Assembly: GCA_037157565.1 (NCBI GenBank)
Contig: JAZHRO010000063.1
Location: 11,514,001-11,578,000, forward strand
Reading direction: 5' to 3'
DNA from: Thalassia testudinum
Taxonomy: Eukaryota; Streptophyta; Magnoliopsida; Alismatales; Hydrocharitaceae
DNA: 64,000 nt
Below are positions 22,751 to 33,289 of this stretch, one piece after another. Every line of letters begins with the position of its first letter. The first letter of the stretch is position 1. The position numbers and the translations under genes are program-made. Under the pieces are notes generated by a model that ran no database searches, was not told the DNA's origin, and saw only the letters and a program-made list of their open reading frames with translations.

Positions 22751-25300
22751 TGATGAGAGCCTCATCATGAGCCATAAGTAGCTCATTTTGACCAAATAAA
22801 GAGAACAAAAGCTCCTACATAACCAAGAGAAAGGCCTAATTCAAGGGATCACTAATTTGGGAAGAGAACATGAAACAAAAGGTAAAACTGTAATTTTACC
22901 AGTGCAGCTCATCAACAGGATTTTCCAGGGGCTAAACATAGGTCAATTGGGCTTAATAAGAGGAAAAGTGGGATGATTCAGTCAGAAAAGGGTTATTGTG
23001 AAATTTAAGAATTAAATGACACTCTGTAACCCTAAAACAAACCTACTTAATTTCACAAGGTTCCAGTCAGGATAAAAATTAACTAAACCCTCTAAAATTC
23101 ATGAAAAATATCCCCTAGGGTTTAGAACCTTCAATTTGACCTTTGGAACCTGTTTTGACCTAGATTGGGGTCCAAGCTTAATATTTGACCTAATTTGGGT
23201 TTTTGCATAAAATGTCCAGTCAAACGTATTCAAACCTAAAATCCAACTTCACCATTGGATTCCTTAGGTCAAAATTAGGTTTGTACCAAAATTTGGACCT
23301 AAGGGAAGGACATCTTGACCTACTTTGCAAAATAGTCCACCCAATTACATTCTGGCCCCTAACTTTTGAAAACCCTTGCGAAAATCCCCCCAACTTTTCT
23401 TGTCACTTTCTGCATTCCGGTCCCTTTGCCAATGCAGCAGAAGACCTATACTCCGGCGAAGTTTCGAGGAGGATTTCTCCTCGCTTCCGCAGGGAGCTGC
23501 TCTCAGATTTGAAAGGGGGGTTCCCTAAGAAGTCCCCTACTGCCTGAGTAGCTCCCCATGCCTTGATTCGCACCATACCTCTCGTGCGAACGCTCAAGAG
23601 GTATGGGTGTTGTACCTGCGGCGACCTTCGGTGAGAGCCTTGCTCACCCTCCGTGCATCTGACCCTCTGCTTATCCCTATAAAAGAAACCCCAGGACCAG
23701 TCGCTTGAGGCAAGCTTGTCTTGGCGGAGAATCTCTCAAAATTTCCTCTCTTCCTTCTCCGACAGGAAACCCGCAAGCTCCGGCGGCCACTCCTCCTCCT
23801 TCTTGTTGCTCTGCTGCCATACTAGCAGCAGAGTTTGCTTCGTCTAGTCTTCCTGCGTCGCGCCGCACCAAGCGCATGTTTCCCTGCCCACTTCCTCGTC
23901 GCCGCTCTCTCCCTCTGGGTGCTTCTTCTCCGGCGACAGTTAATACGACTGCCCGCCTCTCCGGCCCCCTTCGTCCCTGCAAGTAAGTTAGAACTACTCC
24001 CCATTTTCCCCTCTTTCTTTTCCCACATTACTTCATTCAAATCGACCCTCGACCACGCCTGACCACCATCACCTTCCTCGCCTCCGGCCAACCTCCGGCG
24101 AGTTGCCCCAGTTGATCCGCAACTTCATACAACTCGCCGACCGACCAAGAAGCTTCGCCTCATCCCACTGAATACGCTCCACCCCTCCACAGTCCCTCCA
24201 TACACAACTCACCCCCGAACACACCCAACTTTCCAGTCACAGGTCGACCTAAGCACGCACGCCTAGGCCGCCCTGCGGCCTGCTGCACATCGCACCACCT
24301 TCGCCGTGAGGCTGTATTCGTCTCTGACAGATTCTAAGGCTCGACCGCCATTAAAGCCACCTTGAAGCAGCTTCTTCCGAGCTCCAGGCTTCAGGGCTCC
24401 AGGTTTTCAGCTGCTGCGGATTGGGGAGACTTCTGCAAAGGCAGCCAGCCAGCAACCAAAGAGAACCGAAGCTACAGCTGAGGAGATTGCGAAGAAGTCT
24501 TCCTGCAGGCGCGCGTGAGGAGAGGCACCAGTTAGTCCCACATCGTGAGTTCACAAAGCGCCGCACTGGTTTAAGTTGATTTTGTGAATTAGCCTTATCG
24601 CCTCCGATGCACCTGGGGTGAGGTCCCGCGCCCCATGCCCGCCTCGTCCGCGGATTCACCACGCGAACTTGGCGGATCCGACCCGGCACACTACTGAGCA
24701 CACCTCGTGCACCATAACATGTCGGTGCGCCTGGTCCCGGGTATGCAACCCGATCCGTTAACCCGGCTCTGGGAGAGCTTCCTGTGAGCGTTTTGCAGAG
24801 AGAGAGAGAGATACGTGCGGGTAGAAGGAAGGGATAGGTTTTGCTGCCTTGTGTGTAGGAAGACAGAGCGCCGAAGAGAAGAAGCTCAGCACTTGGTCGC
24901 AGGAAGAAGAGAAGAAGCTAAAGAAGAAAAGCTGAGCAGAGGAAAAGGCTTGCCAAGGCAGAAGAAGAAGAAGGACTAACAGAAGACAGAATCAAAAGAA
25001 GAAGAAGAAGAATAGCAAGACAGAAGAAGACTTACATTTAAGACGTCTGATACAAAAATCAGACGTCTAATTCTGTCCTTTTTAGCAATTCATTTTTTAT
25101 AATTCTCTCATTAAACCAATTGTTTTTCATTTAAATGAAGTTGTATTCTCAAGTTTTTAAAAGTATTTAGATTGCTCCCTGTGTTCGACCTCGGATACTC
25201 CGATTTTCGAGTAATAAAAATCTTTATTTGTTTTGAACGCTTTTTTCGACTGTATTACAATGTGACATCCTTTAAAAACCCGATAAAACGCTCCGAAACA
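22751..25300 (+). repeat. Solo LTR, family A copy 3, TSD GTATG
   Basis: It begins with the hairpin TGATGAG-AGC-CTCATCA and ends CTCCGAAACA. GTATG flanks it perfectly at 22746-22750 and 25301-25305. Its length is 2550 bp. It has TATAAAAG at 23678-23685, a GC-rich central part (23700-24700), a purine-rich segment (24780-25030), AGACGTCT at 25042 and 25060, and CTCCCTGTGTTCGAC at 25175. It is co-linear in reverse with 8433-11180. Open frames in 23203-24701 are shadows in GC-rich sequence. No internal region, so a solo LTR. Confidence 0.8.
23678..23685 (+). promoter_or_regulatory. TATA box of family A LTR copy 3
   Basis: TATAAAAG, conserved in the minus-strand copy at 10227-10234. Confidence 0.5.
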
Positions 25301-25412
25301 GTATGTTACTTTAGGGTCCTTTAACAATCATCTAAGAACTAAAAAACAAAGAACATAAAGAGGCAAATACATGAACAAGATGGACATTCAAAATAAATCT
25401 AAGTTCTATTGT

Positions 25413-25945
25413 TCATCTTCTTGAATCTTCGAGCTCTTGCTCTAAGCGAAGCTCCATCTCCTCCATCAAGCTCTTCCAATCTGCTATGGTCTCGAGCTTG
25501 AACCCCTTCACACCTTTATCCTGAAATCTTAAATTCAATGCAAATGTTAAATAACAAATGTTTTGTTATCATCAAAATCAACAATTGAGGTGCTTTTGCA
25601 CCAACACTCTCTTCCAAGCTACAACATCCTCCTTGTTACAGTCCAACACCTCGTGCAGCATCATCCAGAGGAAATAATTGTACAAGCATCGAGTTCTAGC
25701 TCAACAAATTTGAGAAAAACACATTTGGGACCTTGATCGCCTTAGATCATCTACATACAGGGGTTGAGGAGGTCCATCTCCTCAAAACCCAAAACCCAAA
25801 TGGAGGGAGAAATGACTTACCTTATAGCAATGGACTGAGAGAGGGAAAGTGGAGGTGTTCTGTTCTCTGAATCAACCCTACGGAAGTTGATCCTCCCCCA
25901 GATCTCCTCCTACTGCTGTAGCTGCTCCCTCAAAGCTCTCTCCTC
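25413..25945 (-). pseudogene. Three-exon host gene fragment, function unknown
   Basis: Minus-strand exons join in one frame. Exon a, 25945-25821, contains EEIWGRINFRRVDSENRTPP and ends AAG|GTAAGT. Exon b, 25695-25608, follows acceptor ...GAGCTAG| and contains WMMLHEVLDCNKEDVVAWKR; its donor GTGTTG is weak. Exon c, 25520-25413, follows TTTCAG| and reads DKGVKGFKLETIADWK...ELEDSRR then TGA. Composition and splice signals look like a real plant gene, not a TE. An in-frame TAG (25910-25912) in exon a and the absence of upstream exons suggest a truncated pseudogene, unless exon a starts after that stop. I do not recognise the protein. It lies head-to-head with the apyrase gene about 1.1 kb away. 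Confidence 0.45.
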
Positions 25946-26840
25946 ATGTTGGGGAAGAAAGAAGACAAGTAAGAGGAATGCGTAGCAAATGATCCACGGG
26001 GTTTCTCATATCTCATTTTATTTCTTTTAAAGGGTTGGGTGATTTATTTAGGTGGTCCTTTCATTTTCTATTCTTTGATTTCCTTTTACAACAACATACT
26101 TCTTATTATTCCAATGCCCCTTACATAAACCAATCATCCTTTTTGACACAAATTTTTAAGCATTGCCATAATAGAGCCTTAATTTAGGTCCTTAATTTCA
26201 CAAGTTAGGTGATTAGGATCCCAATTGATATTTAAAAAGGGGTAATTTCTATGTTACTCTTAGTTATTTATGAAATTGTTAGTGGACTTTCACACTGTGA
26301 TATTCCTATTGATTTCCATTAGCGAATGAACATATTATTGGATGGTGAAACATATTCGGTATTGTCATGATGAAAGATACACGTGGTTGGTAGTGATTAA
26401 GTATGTCAATGAGGTGTGTAGCATGTTAAATGAATGTTGAAGAACATTTGGTTAGCAACATAGGAGTACATTGAAGAGTTACATGACAAAGTACTTACCG
26501 GTGTATCGAAATTTATAGAAGGAGATGTTGGTAGATATATATTTTATAATAATAAAGTATATTAAAGATTGTGTGGTGTATAATAATATAATAAAATACA
26601 CTTTAGATAATAATTATAATTGATTTGAGTATTGTATAGCATATATTATGGAGCATATTTTTACATTGTTGTTAAATATTTCATGAGATAATGACATGAA
26701 GTTTGTAATTTCGTTTACCTGCTACGTTGAAGGAAGAATTGATGTTCACCCTGAGTCGTGCATGACATGATGAAAGCTTCCCAATCAAAACCCAACTTTG
26801 CACCACCAGTAGCGACAAAATAAAGTCCAACCATCTTAAC
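25946..26840. other. No feature seen; AT-rich spacer
   Basis: AT-rich sequence between the minus-strand exon set and the apyrase gene. No repeats shared with the rest of the window, no open frame of note. It may hold promoters of both neighbours; no clear TATA box was found. Confidence 0.4.
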
Positions 26841-26930
26841 AACTGCTTTTGCCGATGCTGCTCCTGTCTGTTTTCCTCCCTCCCAACGCCACCAGATTGT
26901 ATCCAGTTGAACAAATCTCCATCACTGCAG

Positions 26931-26962
26931 CGGGAGGAGGAGGAGGAGGAGGAGGAGGAGCA
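26931..26962. repeat. (GGA)n microsatellite in the apyrase 5' leader
   Basis: About ten GGA/GAG units, ending 45 bp upstream of the apyrase start codon; on the plus strand this lies in the probable 5' UTR. Confidence 0.7.
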
Positions 26963-27006
26963 CCACCACCACAGCTCGGACGTTCTGATCCCCACAGAAA
27001 ACCATC

Positions 27007-28941
27007 ATGCCCCACTCACCTCGGGCATCCGATCCCCGCCGATCCCGTGCTCCCATCGGTGGTGCTGGTAACGCCAAGAAGAACAAGACGTTCCTCCGCC
27101 TCTCCTCCTCCCTCCAGGACCTCTCCTCCTATTCGCAGTTCGATCTCGAGGAGGGTCCCACACCTGCCAAAGATCAGCACCGCCCGTTGCCCCCATCATC
27201 CGTCCCTCTCCTCACCGATGCTCCCAGCTTCTCCAAGGACAAGTCCTCCCCGAAATCCGCCTTTCTTCCGCTGCTGCTGCACCGCAGGAAGTGCGCGGGT
27301 GCCGCCGCCCTCGCCCTCTGCCTCTTCTCCCTCTTCTTCCTCGTCTACGTCTGCGTCCTTTACCTCATCGAGTACCGCTCCTGCGGGCCCTCTAGTTACT
27401 ACGTCGTCATGGACTGCGGTAGCACCGGCACTCGCGTCTACGTGTACGAGTCCCGCGTTATGGATGGGAGTGGGAAGAAGGGCGGCGGCGTTGAGCTGCC
27501 GATCAGCCTGAGGCCGCTGCCTGAGGAAATGGAGAGGAGCACCGGCTCGCCCAGCGGCCGGGCCTACCGCAGGATGGAGACAGAACCCGGGCTCCACAGG
27601 CTCGTGCGCAACGAGACCGGGCTGCGGGCCGCGATCGTGCCGCTCGTGCAGTGGGCGGAGAAGCAGATCCCCAGGGATGCTCACCGGAGGACCTATGTGT
27701 ACCTCTACGCAACCGCGGGGATCAGGCGGCTGCCGAGCGCGGATTCCGAGTGGATTCTGGGCAAGGCTTTGGAGATTCTTAGGAAGACGACGAATTTCGT
27801 TTGCAGGACGAGCTGGGTGAAGACCATCAGCGGCATGGAGGAGGCTTACTTTGGCTGGATTGCTCTCAACTATAAAGTGGGAATGTTGGGTTCCGCCAAG
27901 GAGACTCTTGGCGCGCTCGATCTGGGTGGCTCCTCGCTCCAAGTCACGTTCGAGAATGAGGAAGCTGGCGGCGACGAGAATAGCCTGAGCTTGCACATCG
28001 GATCTGTTTACCATCACCTGATTGCCTATTCGTTGTCAGGGTATGGGCTGAATGATGCGTTTGACAAATCTGTTGCACATCTTCTCAGGCGACTCCCTGT
28101 GAATGCGACGGACTTTGCAGTGGAGGATGGCAGCAGGAGGCTCAAGGTAAGACATCCGTGCTTGAACGATGGCTACAGAGAGAGGTATGCTTGTTCTCAT
28201 TGTGCGGGAGTTGTTGCTCAAGAAGGCAACCCCACATCCGAAAGCATGACAGGTAGTAGAGGTGGTTCAAGGAAGGTCGTACCCGTTGAATTAGTTGGTG
28301 CTCCCCACTGGAATAATTGCAGTGCTCTTGCAAAATCAACAGTCAACTTGTCGCAATCGTCTGCTTCAGATGATGCGATTGATTGTGACATCCGGCCGTG
28401 TGCTCTTGCGGGTAATCAACCTCGGCCTCGCGGGCATTTCTATGCCCTGTCTGGCTTCTTTGTGGTCTTCAGGTTCTTCAACTTGAGTGCAGATGCCACG
28501 CTCGATGACATGCTCCAGAAAGGCCAGGAATTTTGTGGAAAAACATGGAAAGATGCAAAGAACAGTGTTTTGCCACAGCCATTTATCGAACAGTATTGCT
28601 TCAGGGCGCCATATGTGGCCTCTTTACTGAGAGATGGCTTACACATTGGGGACTCCGAAGTGGTTATTGGCTCCGGTAGCATTACCTGGACTCTAGGAGT
28701 TGCTCTAATGGAGGCGGGGCAGGCATTCTCGAAACGGCTAATGCTGGCTAACTACATTATGGTGCCTGGAAGCATAGAGCCCATGATTCTTGTGTTTGTG
28801 CTTTCGATGCCACTGTTGTTCCTGTGTGTGATATCTATTGCAAGTAAACGGCTGAGGAATGCTTTCCGAAGAACATACCTCCCGCTTTTCAGGCAAAGCA
28901 GTGGAACTGGTGCCTTCCAGTATTTCAATTCAGGTAACTAA
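27007..28941 (+). CDS. APY7: Apyrase 7-like GDA1/CD39 nucleoside phosphatase
   Basis: A 644-residue intact frame. Apyrases of this family remove terminal phosphates from nucleoside tri- and diphosphates in the secretory pathway or at the cell surface. Visible order: Arg/Ser-rich N-terminus with RLSSSLQDLSSYSQFDLEEG (31-50), a membrane segment at about 97-121, apyrase conserved region ACR1 MDCGSTGTRVYVYE (135-148), ACR2 YLYATAGIRRL (232-242), ACR3 ISGMEEAYFGW (274-284), ACR4 ALDLGGSSLQVTFE (303-316), a Cys-rich luminal part, an ACR5-like segment FYALSGFF (478-485), and a second membrane segment at about 593-612 before a basic tail. Two membrane anchors and this length fit the plant APY7 branch, not the shorter APY1/2. 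The Met at 27007 is the first in frame. The end may be an intron-retention form: CAG|GTAACT at 28933/28934 is a good donor (see 29073). Key phosphate-binding motifs are intact. Confidence 0.9.
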   Translation: MPHSPRASDPRRSRAPIGGAGNAKKNKTFLRLSSSLQDLSSYSQFDLEEGPTPAKDQHRPLPPSSVPLLTDAPSFSKDKSSPKSAFLPLLLHRRKCAGAAALALCLFSLFFLVYVCVLYLIEYRSCGPSSYYVVMDCGSTGTRVYVYESRVMDGSGKKGGGVELPISLRPLPEEMERSTGSPSGRAYRRMETEPGLHRLVRNETGLRAAIVPLVQWAEKQIPRDAHRRTYVYLYATAGIRRLPSADSEWILGKALEILRKTTNFVCRTSWVKTISGMEEAYFGWIALNYKVGMLGSAKETLGALDLGGSSLQVTFENEEAGGDENSLSLHIGSVYHHLIAYSLSGYGLNDAFDKSVAHLLRRLPVNATDFAVEDGSRRLKVRHPCLNDGYRERYACSHCAGVVAQEGNPTSESMTGSRGGSRKVVPVELVGAPHWNNCSALAKSTVNLSQSSASDDAIDCDIRPCALAGNQPRPRGHFYALSGFFVVFRFFNLSADATLDDMLQKGQEFCGKTWKDAKNSVLPQPFIEQYCFRAPYVASLLRDGLHIGDSEVVIGSGSITWTLGVALMEAGQAFSKRLMLANYIMVPGSIEPMILVFVLSMPLLFLCVISIASKRLRNAFRRTYLPLFRQSSGTGAFQYFNSGN

Positions 28942-29072
28942 CGAGGCTTCAACCTAATTTGTTTTTTTTTCTTTCCCCCACTTCATATCAGCACTTGGTG
29001 ACAGTGGATCCTCTTTATTCCTCTGATATTAGTTAGAGTTCGTCCATCTGAAACTATGATTTTCTTGTTTAG

Positions 29073-29131
29073 TTGATCGGGTGAACTCTGAGAACATAGA
29101 TTCGGATTCAATTAAAGAATCTCTACGGTAG
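29073..29131 (+). CDS. APY7: Possible terminal exon of the apyrase gene
   Basis: If the donor CAG|GTAACT after 28933 is used, the acceptor TTTTCTTGTTTAG| before 29073 keeps phase and adds about 19 residues (VDRVNSENIDSDSIKESLR) before TAG. The intron would be 139 bp (28934-29072), a normal plant size. The alternative is the single-exon form ending NSGN at 28941. Only the splice signals and phase support this; the added tail was not recognised. Confidence 0.4.
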
Positions 29132-30440
29132 TATAATATCCAAAATGGGTTCATGGAAGAAATATGCAGTAATGGCCACCCACTATACACTCTTTGTTTT
29201 CTGCAAATTTATTTATCCACATTTCTATTTCAAGGATAAGTAAGAGATACTTTATTGATCGAATCTTTTCCAAGTATCCATATAATATCTATAAGCTCAC
29301 ATGCTGGATACCCTGTTTTTGATCATTGTTACTTGGATTGTTCTTCTGAAAATCTTGGATTACCTTAAGTATGAGATAGTACATGTACCTTGCTTGCAAA
29401 AAAGTGTGACCAAACTGCATACTTGTTTCATGTGCCGATTTGATTCCAATGGGTGGTGCCTCTTCAACTAAACAAGCTGATCCAGCTGGAGAATGAGTTT
29501 CATTGTCTGAGAACCTCCTTCACTCCATCGGATGTGTCTCCTTTTTGCTCATGGCCTTGGAACCATGACCTTGCACTCGCACTCATCAAAGGATGTTAGG
29601 GAAGATTGAGAGAGTGGAAAGGAAAGGGATAAGAGTTGAAGTGAAGAGGAGTTGTGGAGTGTGAGGTTTTTTTTTTTTAACTCGTGCACGTACCATGGGA
29701 ACTGACTTGCACTCATCGCCATTTGGGTAGGAATTGCCCATCATCCTCTCCATAACTGCTCATTAGCGGTCATTTTATTTTCTTAATTTAAAAGAAACTG
29801 CCATCCTCCGATAGTCAACCCCTATTTCTTTTCCCAAAAAAAAAAAAGAAACTGCCATTCACTCACTCATGGTTAGCACATCATTTCTCTCATCTTAGGC
29901 CATCCATTGAGTTTGTTCATAAAAGCTAATTGACAATATGATCGATGAGTCTTGTAGGGGAAAAGAAATACTAAAAGTTCAATTTAGGCCAACATACACC
30001 CAAATGAGGAAAGAAACCAACAAGTGCTTCCATATGCCCATGCTCATTTAATCATTAATCAACTTTGATACATCCAATCCCACTTTTAAGAAGCATGTAC
30101 CAAGTCCCAGCTATACATCTTTGTAATTATGCAGTTCTGTTTACTAGATGATTATGCTATTCCTAGAGTTGCATAACCTATTGAGCAGTGGACATCATTT
30201 AGTTAATGTTTCTTTCGCCTACATATCACTCCATGTAAGAGTAGATGCTTTCCCAATAATGCTCCTTTAGGCTACATTAAGTTGCGGCCATAGGTAACAT
30301 ATCAAAGTAGCAAGGCCAACTCAATATTTAGCAAATTCTCAAATGCCACTAAGGGCATATTTGGAATAAGTGGTTCAACAAGGTCACACGATGAGGTTGG
30401 GATCCACTCACTCTTCCTTGTTTTGGTTGTCAAGCACATG
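29132..30440. other. Apyrase 3' flank; no gene seen
   Basis: AT-rich sequence with a T run near 29668-29679 and an A run at 29838-29848. No open frame and no TE protein. It ends at the TSD of the small Copia-like element. Confidence 0.4.
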
Positions 30441-30445
30441 CAGTA

Positions 30446-32536
30446 AGTTGAATAATATAAATAAGCGGAAGCAAAATAACAAGATTTCAAAAGCATTATA
30501 TAAAAAACACTTGGGTTTATGTGGAAACCCCACTCATGAAGAGTAGGGAGAAAATCACGGGAGAAGGTCCCTGATAGAGCTGATTATTTCATTATTCTTC
30601 TCAAAGAAATAAGTGAGGGGTACATGCCTATTTATAAGCCACCACACACTCCAACACTCCACAAATCACGATGTGCTACTAAACTAATTACACATTCTCC
30701 AACACTCCCCCTTAAGGTGGAGTATGAAATGTTCAGCTTATACAACAATGAAATCCCACTCTACACACCAGGAGACAACTCTTAATTGGTTCTTGCTTGT
30801 AACCGGGTGTGCCGATGATGACACATCAGCGAGATTTGGAGCTGTTGGACGAATTGCTGTAGTTGGCTCTAACAAGGGCCTCTCCTTTAGAGACATCAAC
30901 TGGTGTTGGTGGTTCCCCATTTAGTATCTTTGACATGGATCTTCATTTGAAGACCTTAAAATTAGATCGCTTCGCTAGAGTTCACAAAACTGGATTTCCC
31001 ATATAGAAACTTGATATGGGTCCTTTCTCTAAGGACCTCGAAATTGGATCTCTCTCCTTAAAGACCTTGAAACTCTAGACCTCCCAGAATTATGGTTTCT
31101 CATGTGGTGATCTGCAACAAAGGGACTCCCAAATATGGGTGACTATAATAGCATCCACACTTCTCCTTTCTCCTAAACACTATGGGAGAAAAAAATAATA
31201 AAGAGAAGCAATGATAATACTAGAGAAGAGCTTCTCCCTTCTTCTCTTAAACATAATCAATCATCATTTTTACCTTCCTTTTTTTCTTTCTTTTCTTTCT
31301 TTTTTTTTCTTCTTTTCCTTTTTTTTCTTTTTCTCAATATTCCTTTTTCTTTATTTTTTTTTGCTTTTTTTGCTCCTCTTTTTCTCTTTTTTTTTTCGAT
31401 TTTTATTCCTACCCCTCCTTTGCAATACTAGAAAGTGGCCCAACATGAACCTAATAAAATAGACTAAAAAAGAGGGGCAAAAAGCTAAATAGACAAAAAA
31501 CAAAAAATCCTAAAGGATTCAAAGAAAACATATGGTGCTCGTTGCATCTCCTTCTCCGGCTCCAACAGTGCTCGTGAGATCATTGCCTGCCAGATCCTCT
31601 TCCAGTGATCGTTGATCGCCTGCGCCAGCTGTTCTTGCGAGATCTCCGTAGAAATCCTCATAACGATCTTCGTCTTCTTCTGCTACTACTATAGATCACT
31701 CCATTCCTCTCGACGGCTATAGCTTTCATGAGAGAGCACCATCGCCATCGCCTTTGATGTGTTGCTAGGGTTCAAAAAGAACCCAAACAAGTCGTTGCCC
31801 ATCACTATGCCATCAAGGCCTCGCAATCCTGATCTTCATTGTCGCGCACTCTTCCTTGCCACTGATTTTCCTTTCTTCTCCTCCATCGGCACTGCCACCT
31901 ACGCTAGCACTGATCTTGCTGCCCTATCTTGACCACAGGGTAGCGCTGCCACTATGTAGTGCCATCGCTCTCCTTGAGCAGCACTGCTTAGGTGCTTCAT
32001 CGATGCTCCAGCACCCTTGCAGCGTCGCCCAAAGGGCTACCCTATTCTTCAGTGTTGCCTGGTGGGGAGATCTGACTCCCATCGCCACTTGATGGTATGA
32101 TGGTGATCCATTGTCATTGTCATAGCTGCCAATGCTGCCATCGCGTTGCTGTGATTGCACGCCAATGCTCCTTCGACTTCTTCAACTTTCCTATATGATC
32201 TAGCGAACTGTGATAAACTCCAACAATATAATGATAAATATGATGATAAACGAACCTAAGAATCGAACTACTACCAAGTTGAATAATATAAATGAGTAGA
32301 AGCAAAATAACAAGATATCAAAAACATCACATAAAGAATACTTGGATTTACGTGGAAACCCCACTCAAAAAAAGTGAGGAGAAAACCACGGCAGAAGGCC
32401 CTTGGTAGAGCTGATTATCTCATTATTCTTTTCAAAGAAATAAGTGAGGGGGTACATGTCTATTTACAAGTCACCATATACTCCAGCACTCCACATCTCC
32501 TCATGTAGTACTAAACCAACCACACATTCTCCAACA
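30446..32536 (-). mobile_element. Small non-autonomous Copia-like LTR element
   Basis: A complete element of 2091 bp without polymerase. LTRs are 30446-30704 (3') and 32277-32536 (5'), each starting TGTTGGAGAATGTG on the minus strand and ending ...TATTCAACT. A polypurine tract, CCTTAAGGGGGAG on the minus strand, adjoins the 3' LTR (30705-30718). A degenerate primer-binding site, TGGTAGTAG (versus TGGTATCAG), follows the 5' LTR at 32268-32276. Flanks CAGTA (30441-30445) and TAGTA (32537-32541) are a 4-of-5 TSD. The interior has a leader-like GC-rich part (31540-32200) and a long pyrimidine tract (31240-31420), but no gag or pol. It must rely on enzymes from another element. Confidence 0.8.
31240..31420. 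repeat. Pyrimidine (T/C) tract
   Basis: About 180 bp of TTTTCTTT-type sequence inside the small Copia-like element. The 83-codon open frame over it is only Phe/Leu/Ser runs. Confidence 0.7.
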
Positions 32537-32541
32537 TAGTA

Positions 32542-33180
32542 CGAAATGCATGCTATGGCATACTGTTACACCAAGTAAGCTTATGTCATAATAATCATTT
32601 ATGTTGCATTGATCTTAGTTTGGACATACCAAATGCCTAAGCCCAGGTATCTATTTACTCACTCGTAGAACGCTAAGGGAAATCTTAATCTAGCTATTTT
32701 CCAAGCATGCATGGAAGGTGGGTTCCTTATGCCAAATGAGAACTTGTCTCATTTCTTATTGCATGGCAACACTTATGAAGTGTATAATGTCTCATCTTCC
32801 ACTTACTCTCAATTGGTGCAAAAAGGCCGTTGTTCATGTGAATAAGCCAAGAGCTTGGCGGCACACTATCTAGCATGACATGTTGGAATCAACAATACAC
32901 ATGCTAACAAGCAATCGACCACATAGATTAATATATGAGATAGTAAAAGTCTATGTGAATATGTGAAAGAAATAGAGTACATAAAATCCCGTGCATCCAA
33001 AGATATCTAATGTCTAAGAAAAAACATCTCATATATATATATTTCTAAAAAGGAGCATCTCTTATAATTGGCTTTGTCATGGGGTTTATTGTAAGGTACT
33101 AAGTATAAATGTGTTGGACTATCACTACCTTTGTGTAACAACTTCTTTAATAAGGCTTTGTTTTAAGTATTAGAACTTAA
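32542..33180. other. No gene seen; AT-rich spacer
   Basis: Unremarkable AT-rich sequence with a short (AT)n at 33031-33040. No similarity to other parts of the window was noticed. Confidence 0.4.
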
Positions 33181-33289
33181 ATTAAGGATTAAAGTCATCG
33201 GTGGATTCAAGGTTTTGTCTCTGCAACAAATAAATGGACCACAAATGAGGCATCTTATGCATATGGATTGGTTGGCTAAAGCATTGTAT

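Larger units (their letters stand above)
21277..25326 (-). repeat. LTR E (minus strand), interrupted by family A copy 3
   Basis: On the minus strand it seems to start TGTTAAAGGACC (25326) and end near 21277, followed by TATCAGGCTCGATC (21262-21276 region), which resembles a Copia initiator-Met primer-binding site (TATCAGAGC). GTGGAAACCC...GTAAAAACCACC near 21350 is common in Copia LTR ends. A minus-strand TATAAATA lies at 21895-21902. Upstream of it (22010-22660) is the densest AGACGTCT cluster in the window. The family A solo LTR 22751-25300 sits inside. Assignment to Copia is inference. Confidence 0.45.

Noticed and set aside
26849..27511. 220-codon plus-strand frame overlapping the apyrase start
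   Set aside because: Low-complexity Ser/Pro/Arg text in another frame of the same GC-rich exon.
27196..28017. 273-codon minus-strand open frame over the apyrase gene
   Set aside because: It lies wholly antisense in the GC-rich first half of the apyrase frame, where stops are rare in every frame; no motif is visible.
31211..31462. 83-codon Phe/Leu-rich frame suggesting a membrane peptide
   Set aside because: It is the translation of a T/C tract inside a non-coding LTR element.
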